From Beijerinckia sp. 28-YEA-48 (GTDB lineage: Bacteria > Pseudomonadota > Alphaproteobacteria > Rhizobiales > Beijerinckiaceae), in assembly GCF_900104955.1 (NCBI RefSeq), contig NZ_FNSI01000001.1, positions 2,762,001-2,826,000 of the forward strand: 64,000 bases of DNA. The letters are read 5' to 3'. Below the pieces are notes generated by a model. That model was not told where the DNA came from. It saw nothing but the letters and a program-made list of their open reading frames with translations, and ran no database searches. How positions within the stretch are numbered: the stretch's first letter is position 1; the number at the start of each line of letters is the position of its first letter. Position numbers and translations under genes: made by a program. This document shows positions 27,258 through 35,060 of the stretch, piece by piece.

Positions 27258-27430
27258 GTTAAATGGCCTGTTTGGGTGGACTGCAGGTGAATCTTAAGCT
27301 GCTCGCGATTCACCAGCCAAACGCCATTTAGTTGAAAGGCCCCAGGTAGCATGCCATGCCGCGCCCAGTAATAAACGACCCTTCGAGACACCCCCAACAA
27401 ACCAACAACTTTAGATAACCTGACGACCAC
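27101..27430 (-). CDS. HTH DNA-binding protein, excisionase-like
   Basis: A protein of about 109 residues. The N-terminal half is a MerR/Xis-like winged helix: LSKVVGLLGVSRRVVYYWAR, then GAFQLNGVWLVNREQL. The C-terminal half is basic and partly coiled-coil, with two Cys (LTCQNC). It overlaps the integrase gene by 157 bases out of frame. The GTG at 27430 has GAGGGGG at good spacing; a GTG at 27451 is also possible. Its place directly upstream of int suggests a recombination directionality factor (Xis), which is inference. Confidence 0.72.
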   Translation of the reverse strand: MVVRLSKVVGLLGVSRRVVYYWARHGMLPGAFQLNGVWLVNREQLKIHLQSTQTGHLTCQNCTVEKTRPSGTQKCKSEVRSNASPQVSQRAQELENRLNKLRMRENAKL

Positions 27431-27440
27431 TATAGGCCCC

Positions 27441-27491
27441 CTCAACTGCACAACTTCCCGTCCCCCGGGAAGTAAATCGTTAACAGTTGAG
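27441..27491 (-). promoter_or_regulatory. Nested inverted repeats upstream of the xis-int genes
   Basis: Outer arms CTCAACTG (27441-27448) and CAGTTGAG (27484-27491) enclose inner arms ACTTCCCG (27453-27460) and CGGGAAGT (27466-27473). The inner arms carry the same TTCCCG/CGGGAA core as the palindromes of the replication region. The site may act as an RNA hairpin or a protein operator for the int-xis transcript. Confidence 0.55.
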
Positions 27492-27520
27492 ACTAATTTG
27501 AGAACTTAATATTGTGTTAA

Positions 27521-27751
27521 TTATGAATCTTGCTTCACCGCGTAATGGCGAATTACTTCTAGGACCGGGAATGGGGTTTCTAGACCACCTCGCTTGAGGA
27601 GGTCAGCCGAAATAATCAACCGGTCGACGCTCTTGGAAAGGTGCGGAAGTTCGTCTTTTGAAAAATTCCCTAACAGCTCAATTGCCAGATCCTCACTCAC
27701 AGCACCTAGGCACTCGAGTAATTCTCTACTGGTAGGCGTCGTCGTTCCCAT
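27521..27751 (-). CDS. Small phage protein of unknown function
   Basis: A protein of 76 residues, acidic and helical in appearance (SRELLECLGAVSEDLAIELL), without a recognisable domain. The ATG at 27751 is preceded by GGAGAG at 7 bases. It overlaps the end of the DUF7227 gene by 46 bases in another frame, so it is probably translated from the same transcript. Confidence 0.6.
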   Translation of the reverse strand: MGTTTPTSRELLECLGAVSEDLAIELLGNFSKDELPHLSKSVDRLIISADLLKRGGLETPFPVLEVIRHYAVKQDS

Positions 27752-28464
27752 ACGCGTAACTCTCCACTCATACTAAGTTTCTCACTGAGCCGACGTTTGC
27801 GCGTTCCGTGTGCAGGAAAGCCAATAATGGTTCCTCCTGCTCGTGGGAATGCACATGCACGACACAGCATGCAGTTGGTGTCGAGATAGCTCGCTGGACA
27901 CAGAGCCACCCGATTACCTCCCGGTGTTCCGAAGCTGAGACGGCCACCAATCCGATCCCGAAAAGCACGAAGGCTTTCATCAGGGCGTTTGCTGAAACTC
28001 TCATCGACAACGGTGACGACAGGAAGTCCTGTCTTCACCAACTCGTCAGCTTCGTTTATGTCGTTCGCGGATAGGTTCACGTTGAACCCCAACGAACGGA
28101 TTTCATTGAATACACCATAGAACCTATGGTGCGTGTAGACAATTGCCTTCCGGCCGCCGTTTGCCTTCGCCAACGCACGAATCTGATCGTGGTTATTGGG
28201 CAAATCACCAGCTTGTCCGTAACGCCACACCTGATCGCGAGGCAGCTTGCGGATCGCAGCGAGAAGCTGATCGAAACTCAAAAGGTTTACAGCCTCGCCG
28301 TTCGAGACCTTGTCCCAATGCAAACGTAGCGGCCCATGCTCGGCATAGCAGCCGTTGTTCAAGAACGCGCAGGAAGTGGGACATGTATCACGTGACGACG
28401 TGACGACAGGGATAGGACCGGTCTTCTTATTTCGCGAGACAGCGGTCATGACAAAGTTTGCCAT
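27706..28464 (-). CDS. DUF7227-like phage protein
   Basis: A protein of 252 residues. The N-terminus KKTGPIPVVTSSRDTCPTSC and then GCYAEHGPLRLHW form a Cys-containing signature I associate with the phage family DUF7227. Further conserved-looking stretches are LPRDQVWRYGQAGDLPNN and CPASYLDTNCMLCRACAF. Seven or more cysteines suggest metal binding; the arrangement recalls radical-SAM-like or zinc proteins, but no function is known. I chose the ATG at 28464 (MANFVMTAVSR). A rho-independent terminator lies directly upstream, so the gene should have its own control. Confidence 0.8.
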   Translation of the reverse strand: MANFVMTAVSRNKKTGPIPVVTSSRDTCPTSCAFLNNGCYAEHGPLRLHWDKVSNGEAVNLLSFDQLLAAIRKLPRDQVWRYGQAGDLPNNHDQIRALAKANGGRKAIVYTHHRFYGVFNEIRSLGFNVNLSANDINEADELVKTGLPVVTVVDESFSKRPDESLRAFRDRIGGRLSFGTPGGNRVALCPASYLDTNCMLCRACAFPRAGGTIIGFPAHGTRKRRLSEKLSMSGELRVWERRRLPVENYSSA

Positions 28465-28481
28465 TCTACGTTCCATTAAAA

Positions 28482-28505
28482 AACCCGCCGGAAAACCGGC
28501 GGGTT
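28482..28505 (-). terminator. Rho-independent terminator of the 28535-28906 gene
   Basis: AACCCGCCGG / CCGGCGGGTT form a 10-base-pair stem with a four-base loop, followed on the minus strand by six T. It sits about 30 bases after the upstream gene's stop and only 17 bases before the DUF7227 start. Confidence 0.85.
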
Positions 28506-28534
28506 GTGGCCTCTGATAAATTTGATGGTTGGAC

Positions 28535-28906
28535 CTAGAACACTGGGCGGAAGGTGAAGACGCCATCGTCGATGCGACAGTCGACAGCCTTCATGCTGAC
28601 CCGGATCTCACAGCCCTCCGGAACGATGTGACGGGAACAGAAATCCCCAACGCCGTTCTCTTCGATATGGATTTTGGCGTTGCCCGGAATAAAGGTGCCG
28701 CTTTTTCTCAAGGCGAGCCAGCCGGTATCCTCGTCTGTACCAACGAGAACCTCAATTTGGTCCTTGTCCTTCCACCCCAGTTCCGCAAGAACTTCTGGGG
28801 GGAAGCGAAGAAGTCCCGTGAGGCCCTCGGGTAGAGCCCGAATACCGTAGCGGGGTTCGGTGAGAATATGCCGAACGCGTCGGGTTTCCTTTTTCACAAA
28901 CGACAC
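28535..28906 (-). CDS. Phage protein of unknown function with SD-sequestering leader
   Basis: A protein of 123 residues. It is beta-rich in pattern (IEVLVGTDEDTGWLALR, AKIHIEENGVGDF), with one Cys-His pair (FCSRHIVPEGCEIRV). No family was recognised. The ribosome-binding site CAGGAG lies in the 3' arm of a 10-base-pair inverted repeat (28915-28945), suggesting regulated translation. A terminator closes the unit, making it a monocistronic gene between DUF7227 and the rII-like pair. Confidence 0.7.
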   Translation of the reverse strand: MSFVKKETRRVRHILTEPRYGIRALPEGLTGLLRFPPEVLAELGWKDKDQIEVLVGTDEDTGWLALRKSGTFIPGNAKIHIEENGVGDFCSRHIVPEGCEIRVSMKAVDCRIDDGVFTFRPVF

Positions 28907-28914
28907 ATGCGTCT

Positions 28915-28945
28915 CCTGACGTTAACTGGAATAGCTAACGTCAGG
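28915..28945 (-). promoter_or_regulatory. Inverted repeat covering the ribosome-binding site
   Basis: CCTGACGTTA and TAACGTCAGG (10 of 10 pairs, 11-base spacer) stand directly before the 123-residue gene. On its mRNA the second arm ends in CAGG of the SD sequence CAGGAG, so the hairpin would hide the SD. It could instead be a dimeric repressor operator. Confidence 0.65.
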
Positions 28946-28994
28946 TGATGTGCGTCGTTTGGATCAGCAACTAAGAGTCCTTAGACTCCTGTCG

Positions 28995-29906
28995 TTAGCG
29001 TCCTACGAGAAACTGGAAGAAGCGCGCGAGAAACGCTTGCTCTGCTGGATGCAGCTCCCGCTCCTTCATCACCTGGATCTCAACCCCGTCGATCTCCGGC
29101 TCATAGACTTTGTCCTCATCGATCCGGATCTCGTTCGTGCCCCAGTACTGGTTGATGGTGGTCTGATTGGCGTCGATGAAGTCGATGAGGTTCGCCTTGT
29201 CCATTTCCTGCAGAACCTCATAGCGGCAGACCCGCATCTTCTGACCGTGGTAGTCGCGAGGCACAGCGACCACGTCCTCTGGCCAGAAGGCACAGAGGAC
29301 CACGCGCTTGCCCGGGTCATGGAGTCCGTACGACGGCAGATAACGATAGGCGCCGAGGTGGAGACCTGTTGAGCACTCATGGTCTGGGTTCGGATCGACG
29401 TCCTGCCAGTCGACATGAACAATCTGACCCGGCGTATTGTCGAATGTCCCGGTGTAGACGTCCCGGAAGTTACCCCGGACAACCTTCAGCGCAGCGATAC
29501 GGCCATCCGGCAGGAAGCCGAGCTGGGATTGTTCGATGAAGATCGGCAGCCGTTCCCGCGCTTTCTCGGACGGATTGCGCATCAGGCTCGCCAGAGCCTC
29601 CACCAGGGCGCCAGTCGGAAGGTCTTTCTCGATGAAGCCGAAAAGCTTGTCGACCCAGACGTTGTGAATTTCGATGCCGTCGAAGGTGACGGCGTCGCCA
29701 AACACCGAGATGCGACCGTCAGTCGACTTGCTGAGCGCGATGCGAATGTCAGCCAGCTCGCACAACGTGTCGGCATCGAGATGACCTCGGAGCAGTCCTT
29801 CAGCGATCTTGGCGAAGTTGGCGTGATCCGACGCCACGGTGAAGACGCTCTTGTGAGCGAAGAACGTAAGGCTGTTGTCAGAAATCTGAAAGGGAATCTG
29901 GTTCAT
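28995..29906 (-). CDS. RIIB-like phage protein
   Basis: A protein of 303 residues resembling T4 rIIB: an N-terminal HTH-like part, VDKLFGFIEKDLPTGALVEAL, then FIEQSQLGFLPDGRIAALKVVRGNF-type core and the C-terminal hallmark CSTGLHLGAYRYLPSYG. The start ATG overlaps the stop of the RIIA-like gene by four bases, the same order and coupling as in T4. In T4, rIIA and rIIB affect lysis inhibition and exclusion by the RexAB system of lambda lysogens. The molecular function is unresolved. Confidence 0.85.
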   Translation of the reverse strand: MNQIPFQISDNSLTFFAHKSVFTVASDHANFAKIAEGLLRGHLDADTLCELADIRIALSKSTDGRISVFGDAVTFDGIEIHNVWVDKLFGFIEKDLPTGALVEALASLMRNPSEKARERLPIFIEQSQLGFLPDGRIAALKVVRGNFRDVYTGTFDNTPGQIVHVDWQDVDPNPDHECSTGLHLGAYRYLPSYGLHDPGKRVVLCAFWPEDVVAVPRDYHGQKMRVCRYEVLQEMDKANLIDFIDANQTTINQYWGTNEIRIDEDKVYEPEIDGVEIQVMKERELHPAEQAFLARFFQFLVGR

Positions 29907-32038
29907 TGATGCATGTTCTCCAGTTCAAAATAGCGGTTGAGGGCCGACATCAGAATGTCGTGGTCACGCTGATAGTACCCTCCGGCACTCCCTAGGGCGT
30001 GCGAGTATCTGCTGAGTAAGGCTGGGAGGACCGGGTACTTCTTCTCAATCGAGTCCCAGCGCTCATTGAGATCAATCGACGACTTTTTCTGAGCCAATGG
30101 ATGGCTGACGCCGAGTTCGCTATAGATGGTGATTAGCTTGCTCGTTGTCAGCTCCGCGACGGCGTCTTGCTTGTCTCGGCCCTTGAGGTACTTTTCATAG
30201 TCCCCGAACAACTTGAGCATCTCACTCGGCAGCGGTGCCGAGAACATCTTGTGGTGCTTGGCCATGTTGAGCAAGTTCGATCCGACACTGAACTTGCTGT
30301 TCAGAATGCGCTCGTATTCCCTCGCATCGAACTTTTTCTTCGCTTCCCCGATCAACCGATCCCCAAGCCACTCGAAGTGTGAAGGCACAGTATCGCTCGA
30401 TCGATAGACGAGGATCTTTTCATCTTCTGTGAGCAGACCCGTCTCCCGAGCCAACTGGAGCGCATAACCGATCCGGTTATCTGTAGGTCCGCCGTTGCGC
30501 AGTTTGTATCTGCGGGTCCGTCCTCCAGAGTAGCGTGTGTCAACAATGAACAGATGCTTCTCAGACAGGTCCAAATACTCAGTCCCATCGGGGTACACGT
30601 TCACCTTTGTCAGAGACTTATCCGGTCGAGCCCCTCGTTTGAGGACGGTCTTGGGTAGCACCACGTCGTCGAGACAGATAATGCCGGGGTTCTCGAACTC
30701 TTCGCGGAAAAGTGCCTTGAGTTGAGTCTTGAACGTGTCCAGGTCCGGGGGGCGGAGCCAAATGATGTTGGCCCCACTTTCCAGCGTCCCGTTGTCGACC
30801 AAGGCCTGGATCTTCTCGCCTGACCGATACGGCTTCAATTCATAGACGAAATATTTTATCCGACAGGACACTTCGTGTGGGTTGGTGTTGGGGCTCGAAA
30901 AACGGTTTCGGTTGTGGCGAAGCGCCCCGAATGTGTACCCACCTCCCTCGACCAGGGACTGCACGGTTGCCTTGGTGCCCACGGGGATCTTGTAGAACGC
31001 ATACCCCCCAACCGGCTTGCCTTCGAACGTCACCCTCTTCGCCAAGTATTCGGCAATCTTCCAATGCGTCGTTTTATGCACGTCCGAGAAGTACTCACGA
31101 ACCTCACGGAAGGTCTTGAGCTTGTCCACGGCGGCCTGCATCTTCTGGACATAGACCTGTTCGAACTCACCCAAGAGGCTCTTCAGCGTCGCCTTGGTCT
31201 TGTCGTCGTAGCCCAGCTCCTCTCGCGATGTCTGCACCATCACGCTGCCGATGGGAGCATCAAACAGGACGCTAAGGTTGTTCCAGGGCCAGTTCTCGAT
31301 GCCGAGCTGCTGCAAGTTGATAGGATAAGCGACGCAACCCATCCGCACCCAAGGCCCCGAGAAGGGCGCGTTCTCGAAGTGGGTCCAATTGTCTCCCGCC
31401 TTCGCAACCTTCGGCTCCTCCAGGAGGATCGGGGTCACTTTCGGGCGCGGGTTGAAGTGCCAAAGGATTGCCTGGGCCTTCTCCATGAACAGGGCGATAT
31501 CCGAGGACCGGACTGGGAATGACACTTCCAGTCCGGCCCTCTCTTCAGGCCCAGCCGCCCGAGTCAGCATCAGTTTGCATTGAGGCATGCCACCGTTGTT
31601 GAGTGACATGACGTAATGGTGGACCCTCCCTCCGTGGAACGACGTGACATTGAACGAAGCCACGCCGCTCTCGGTGATCAAGTATGCGAATGGCGACTTG
31701 GAGCCGAGCCCAAACCCACCGACATTGTCGTTGTCGTTACCCTTCGTGCCACCGAAGAAGGTCGCGTAGACGGTGACCATCTGATCGGGACTGAGCCCTG
31801 GGCCGTAGTCACGGACCCGGAACGTCGGAACCAGACGGGTCGGCAAATGCACTTCGAAGTCGCCACGAGCTGCATCCCAGGCGTTTGTGCAGATCTCACG
31901 GATCGGATACGCGATCTTATCCTTCGCGATACCCGACATGAGCTGGAACGCGGCTTTGGCGTTGAAATCGAACTTGAAGTTCGTGGTTTGTTCAGCGCCG
32001 GATGAAAAGTCGGTATAGTTGGGTTCAGCGAGCTGCAT
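29903..32038 (-). CDS. RIIA-like phage protein (GHKL ATPase)
   Basis: A protein of 711 residues with an N-terminal GHKL ATP-binding fold. The N box is REICTNAWDAARGD, the G1 box RDYGPGLSPDQM and the G2 box GGFGLGSKSPFAY. The long C-terminal part has no clear domain. The arrangement RIIA then RIIB with ATGA overlap matches T4 and related phages. I chose the ATG at 32038 (MQLAEPNYTD) over an upstream start at 32104. Ahead of it the 108-residue gene overlaps by 14 bases. Confidence 0.87.
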   Translation of the reverse strand: MQLAEPNYTDFSSGAEQTTNFKFDFNAKAAFQLMSGIAKDKIAYPIREICTNAWDAARGDFEVHLPTRLVPTFRVRDYGPGLSPDQMVTVYATFFGGTKGNDNDNVGGFGLGSKSPFAYLITESGVASFNVTSFHGGRVHHYVMSLNNGGMPQCKLMLTRAAGPEERAGLEVSFPVRSSDIALFMEKAQAILWHFNPRPKVTPILLEEPKVAKAGDNWTHFENAPFSGPWVRMGCVAYPINLQQLGIENWPWNNLSVLFDAPIGSVMVQTSREELGYDDKTKATLKSLLGEFEQVYVQKMQAAVDKLKTFREVREYFSDVHKTTHWKIAEYLAKRVTFEGKPVGGYAFYKIPVGTKATVQSLVEGGGYTFGALRHNRNRFSSPNTNPHEVSCRIKYFVYELKPYRSGEKIQALVDNGTLESGANIIWLRPPDLDTFKTQLKALFREEFENPGIICLDDVVLPKTVLKRGARPDKSLTKVNVYPDGTEYLDLSEKHLFIVDTRYSGGRTRRYKLRNGGPTDNRIGYALQLARETGLLTEDEKILVYRSSDTVPSHFEWLGDRLIGEAKKKFDAREYERILNSKFSVGSNLLNMAKHHKMFSAPLPSEMLKLFGDYEKYLKGRDKQDAVAELTTSKLITIYSELGVSHPLAQKKSSIDLNERWDSIEKKYPVLPALLSRYSHALGSAGGYYQRDHDILMSALNRYFELENMHQ

Positions 32039-32351
32039 TGAGTGCTTCCGCATAGATGTTTGGGTGATGCTGTTTGACGTGCGCGCAGATGCGCAGCGTC
32101 TCATCAGCGAGCTGATGTCGACGACGACGGAGAATGGTCAGGGCTTGGTGCTTGAGGCGGAGCGAGTAAGTCGCTTTGGTCCGCCAATCTTTGCCACGGT
32201 GTGGCTCTTCGAGCTGACCCTTGATGACCATAATCGAGTCCTCAAGGTAGATGAGTGCTTGGTCGCACTGCTCTATCGTCGTAACGTCATCAACCCGCCA
32301 TCCTTGGCTGTTGATGTACAGGGTCACGGATCGGTCTTCCTTTCGGTGCAA
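32025..32351 (-). CDS. Small phage protein, basic and helical
   Basis: A protein of 108 residues. After a beta-like start (VTLYINSQGWRVDD) it becomes Arg/Lys/Gln-rich and probably helical (SLRLKHQALTILRRRRHQLA). No family was recognised. It overlaps the RIIA start by 14 bases, so its translation probably feeds into the rII pair. Confidence 0.6.
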   Translation of the reverse strand: MHRKEDRSVTLYINSQGWRVDDVTTIEQCDQALIYLEDSIMVIKGQLEEPHRGKDWRTKATYSLRLKHQALTILRRRRHQLADETLRICAHVKQHHPNIYAEALNAAR

Positions 32352-32553
32352 ATGTGACTTCGCTCTCGAAGGGTCCAGCTTCGAGAGCGAGTTTTATCCA
32401 GGGGAGATATTTTTCAGGGACGCTGTGGAGACCTGGGTCGATGTCGAGCAACCAGTCGCCTGCATCTTTGGCGTGTCGACGGCTATCGGAATTGCGATAG
32501 AGCCAGTCTGCGAGGTCTTCGGCCTCCTGAGTGTCAGCGAGGCGAAGGATCAT
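32290..32553 (-). CDS. Small acidic phage protein of unknown function
   Basis: A protein of 87 residues starting MILRLADTQEAEDLADWLYRN. The start codon overlaps the stop of the upstream gene (ATGA). Its 3' end overlaps the next gene by 62 bases in another frame. No domain was recognised. Confidence 0.6.
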   Translation of the reverse strand: MILRLADTQEAEDLADWLYRNSDSRRHAKDAGDWLLDIDPGLHSVPEKYLPWIKLALEAGPFESEVTFAPKGRPIRDPVHQQPRMAG

Positions 32554-32969
32554 GCTGCCTGCTTGATCCGGAGCACCTTCCGCCACTCGGGCTTGCCGGT
32601 GTCGAGGAAGTTGGTGATGGCTTTGGCGGCTTGTTTAGGGGTTATCCGGCTGTAGGCATAATCATCGTTACCCCCATCACCCCCAAGCGGAAAGTACAGC
32701 TCCCCGAGCGGTCCCTCGGCATTGCAAACGTAGCTTCTAGGACTGAAGTTGTCACACAGATGGGCAACCCAGCCACCTATGCAACGCACTGTTCCGCAAT
32801 CGAACTCCCCCTCGAACTCCACCATGTTGAAGATGGGCTTCTTGCAGGGGACGTAGCGGTAGATGGGCTCCTTGACATGGACGTACTCACCCGCCTGCAA
32901 CCCATCACGCACCTTCACCAGGGCGTTACGCTCCTTGATCGAGATTCCCAGATCCTTCGGCTTCAGCAT
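32550..32969 (-). CDS. Phage protein with CGTVRCIGGW motif, distant relative of the 40.3-41.1 kb pair
   Basis: A protein of 139 residues. It contains FDCGTVRCIGGWVAHLC and, near the C-terminus, ITPKQAAKAITNFLDTG. The same layout (DCG-x3-C-x2-G, then an AA-K/R-I-x2-L segment) occurs in the two paralogues at 40348-41134. The three probably share a fold that uses the paired cysteines. The function is unknown. The SD-bearing ATG lies at 32969. Confidence 0.68.
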   Translation of the reverse strand: MLKPKDLGISIKERNALVKVRDGLQAGEYVHVKEPIYRYVPCKKPIFNMVEFEGEFDCGTVRCIGGWVAHLCDNFSPRSYVCNAEGPLGELYFPLGGDGGNDDYAYSRITPKQAAKAITNFLDTGKPEWRKVLRIKQAA

Positions 32970-33180
32970 GCTCTTCTCTCCTCACGTAATCGATTTCAAT
33001 TCGCCCCGTGATCTCCTTGCGAGCGTCCGCCATGACGTCGGAGATATTAGAAAAGCCGCTACGCCATTTGGCGTGCGGCTTGTTCAGTTTGTATGAGAGG
33101 GCGTCCTGGTAGATGGCGACGAAGACTGTGGTCACGACGGCGGGATCACCCACTGTGCGACCGGAAACGGCACGGAACAT
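32926..33180 (-). CDS. Small phage protein of unknown function
   Basis: A protein of 84 residues with no recognised domain. The C-terminal third is highly charged (DYVRREEHAEAEG). It overlaps both neighbours by 44-49 bases in other frames. GAGG stands close before the ATG at 33180. Support is mainly the continuous operon-like layout. Confidence 0.45.
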   Translation of the reverse strand: MFRAVSGRTVGDPAVVTTVFVAIYQDALSYKLNKPHAKWRSGFSNISDVMADARKEITGRIEIDYVRREEHAEAEGSGNLDQGA

Positions 33181-33374
33181 AGTGCCTCGACCCAGGCCCT
33201 ACCCTTCTCCGTGGGTCGAAACACGATCTTCCCCTCGAACATTTCGGGCTCTATCATCCCTTCGTCCCTCAAGTTCGAGGTGGTATTGATCACGGATGAG
33301 GTATTGGCTCGGGGATGCTCGGCAGCAGAATAATAGTAAAACAGCATCGTCTCGATGCAGACAGGACTAGCCAT
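33132..33374 (-). CDS. Small phage protein, winged-helix-like
   Basis: A protein of 80 residues. It starts MASPVCIETMLFYYYSAAEH and continues with INTTSNLRDEGMIE and VFRPTEKGRAWVEALCSV. The TEKGRAWVEAL ending recalls small winged-helix proteins that phages carry in early regions, but no DNA-binding role is shown. It overlaps the upstream 58-residue gene by eight bases. Confidence 0.62.
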   Translation of the reverse strand: MASPVCIETMLFYYYSAAEHPRANTSSVINTTSNLRDEGMIEPEMFEGKIVFRPTEKGRAWVEALCSVPFPVAQWVIPPS

Positions 33375-33543
33375 CCTGATATTCCTCCCTGGTTTCCTCA
33401 ATCTCGACTTCCGAAAACCACTCAGCGTCTTGGCTGAAATCAGCGCGAGGCATATTGAAATGCTCCCGCAACAACTCAAGCAACTGTTCGCGTTCGATCC
33501 TGACCCTTGTGGTGGTCACCGTTTTGATGCGCGTCTTTACCAT
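33367..33543 (-). CDS. Very small phage protein, Glu/Arg-rich
   Basis: A 58-residue protein (MVKTRIKTVTTTRVRIEREQ, then a helical, acidic tail rich in Glu). Its start lies inside the 3' part of the 76-residue gene (68-base overlap) and its end overlaps the next start by eight bases. No family is known. Confidence 0.5.
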   Translation of the reverse strand: MVKTRIKTVTTTRVRIEREQLLELLREHFNMPRADFSQDAEWFSEVEIEETREEYQDG

Positions 33544-33706
33544 CTGCTGCCATCTCGCATGTGATGCGCCCATGTCCTGCGAACAGGGCGTGATGAACGA
33601 CCCAGACCTTCTTGAAGCCGTCTCGTCGGAGTTCGAAGTGGCCGGTGCCAGCTTCCACGACGAGACCGCAGCGGTAGCAGAGGCCGGCTTGTCGGTTACG
33701 GGCCAT
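33476..33706 (-). CDS. Small Cys/His phage protein, probable zinc-binding
   Basis: A protein of 76 residues. GLCYRCGLVVEAGTGHFE and VWVVHHALFAGHGRITC carry a CxxC and a His/Cys pair, a pattern seen in small phage zinc-binding proteins. The last 20 residues are His/Asp/Lys-rich and overlap the next gene. The start abuts the stop of the upstream gene. Confidence 0.62.
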   Translation of the reverse strand: MARNRQAGLCYRCGLVVEAGTGHFELRRDGFKKVWVVHHALFAGHGRITCEMAADGKDAHQNGDHHKGQDRTRTVA

Positions 33707-34003
33707 CTAGGACTCAAACTCTCGTTTGAGCTGCTCATATTGTCTTCGACGCGTCTCTTGCCACACTGCTTCGCTCTGCAAACGCCGCGCCACTTCTGTG
33801 TCTGTTTCCGGTCGTGGTTTCTCTAGGCGTACCTCCACGGTAGCGCTGCCGTAATCGTCGTACGGCTCTATATCAATCCGGAGGTCACCATGCTGCTGCA
33901 TCGATTGCGTGAGGAAGTGGATTGCTTCCGAGATCTTGCGTCCATCCAGATCGTAGCGGATGTCGATGTACTCCATGATCTCTTTTCTAGGTGTGTCGTT
34001 CAT
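33707..34003 (-). CDS. Small phage protein of unknown function
   Basis: A protein of 98 residues with a mixed alpha/beta first half (MEYIDIRYDLDGRKISEAIH, LRIDIEPYDDYGSATVEVRL) and a long Arg/Glu-rich C-terminal helix. AAGGAG lies at good spacing before the ATG at 34003, which settles the start. It overlaps the previous gene by 17 bases. Confidence 0.65.
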   Translation of the reverse strand: MNDTPRKEIMEYIDIRYDLDGRKISEAIHFLTQSMQQHGDLRIDIEPYDDYGSATVEVRLEKPRPETDTEVARRLQSEAVWQETRRRQYEQLKREFES

Positions 34004-34418
34004 TGAGATACTCCTTCGCCTCACACATCGCTTGCAGGAACGCGATGCACGGGTTCATCCGCGATGGGCGGCTGTCGACGTCAAAGCCCGTGTCCAGCAC
34101 CCGGTCCTCCTGCAACCCCATGGGTGCGATCCAGGCATCGTCGCTGACAGAACATGTGCCGACTTTCCACATCCAGTTGGGGAAGACTTCGTGGAAAAGT
34201 TTGAGGCAGGAATCCATGGATATCTCCACCGAGGAATCGTACCATCGTCCTTCCCAGACCCGCTCTCCGTCATCCGCAATCACATAGGTCATGCAAAACT
34301 CGCGGTCCTCGCTGACCTCGTAAAGCTTCTTATCTTTGAGGAAACACAGGACCTCGCCCAGAAGCTGGTCGGGGAAATGTTTTCCTCTGAAGGCAGCGAT
34401 CTGTTCAGACAGCTTCAT
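33987..34418 (-). CDS. Phage protein of unknown function, related in its C-terminus to the 34671-35060 protein
   Basis: A protein of 143 residues starting MKLSEQIAAFRGKHFPDQ. The C-terminal segment NPCIAFLQAMCEAKEYLN resembles APCADAFLQACVFGEEKYA of the gene two positions upstream, suggesting two divergent members of one small phage family. No function is known. The start at 34418 is inside the 3' end of the upstream gene. Confidence 0.65.
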   Translation of the reverse strand: MKLSEQIAAFRGKHFPDQLLGEVLCFLKDKKLYEVSEDREFCMTYVIADDGERVWEGRWYDSSVEISMDSCLKLFHEVFPNWMWKVGTCSVSDDAWIAPMGLQEDRVLDTGFDVDSRPSRMNPCIAFLQAMCEAKEYLNERHT

Positions 34419-34674
34419 TGTGCTGCTCTTCCGTTCGGAGATATTCCAACCAATCGGCTTCGCAAGCGCCGTGGAAATAGCGACCTTCGTCTTCACTCGA
34501 CGGAACAGCAGCGTTGAGCCACCATCCCGCCTCGAACGCCTTCTGCTCCTCCACCCGCGCCTCTCCACAGAGCCGGAGCAGCTCCTTCGCCAGGGCGATG
34601 GCATCCTCCTTGCTCTCTTGGTCGAGGATGTAGCGAGCTTGGACGTGGATGAGGTGGTCGTGGAAGGAGGTCAT
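34405..34674 (-). CDS. Small helical phage protein
   Basis: An 89-residue protein, likely all-helical (DQESKEDAIALAKELLRLCG, EEQKAFEAGWWLNAA) with a conserved-looking SSEDEGRYFHGACEADWL tail. No domain was identified. It overlaps both neighbours: four bases with the upstream stop and 14 with the downstream start. Confidence 0.62.
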   Translation of the reverse strand: MTSFHDHLIHVQARYILDQESKEDAIALAKELLRLCGEARVEEQKAFEAGWWLNAAVPSSEDEGRYFHGACEADWLEYLRTEEQHNEAV

Positions 34675-35060
34675 GCGTATTTTTCCTCACCGAAGACGCA
34701 AGCCTGCAGGAAGGCATCGGCGCAGGGGGCATCAATGTTACCATCAAATATCTGCGCGAAACGGCCCGGGAATCTCTCAGCCATGGCTTTGAGACCGGTG
34801 GCGATACGGCGTTCATCCAATCGGTGCTTCATCTTGTGCCCGGTTTGCTCGTCGTCCACTTCGATGACGTCGATCAGGATGGCGCCAGCGAACGTCTCTG
34901 GTTCGGAATACCAATAGTCGCCGCGATGCTTGCGCCTCCGCCAGTAGATGCCGTCACACCACCCACCACGACTTGCCGTGGTTACGGGGTCGCCACCTTC
35001 GATGGCACTGGAGAACAGTTCTGACAGTGTAGCGGGTGAGATTTCGAGATTTACAATCAA
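34671..35060 (-). CDS. Phage protein of unknown function
   Basis: A protein of 129 residues: LEISPATLSELFSSAIEGGD, a Trp/Tyr/Arg-rich central part, then RFAQIFDGNIDAPCADAFLQ. The last part is similar to the 33987-34418 protein. ATGA overlap at both ends indicates tight translational coupling. Confidence 0.66.
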   Translation of the reverse strand: MIVNLEISPATLSELFSSAIEGGDPVTTASRGGWCDGIYWRRRKHRGDYWYSEPETFAGAILIDVIEVDDEQTGHKMKHRLDERRIATGLKAMAERFPGRFAQIFDGNIDAPCADAFLQACVFGEEKYA

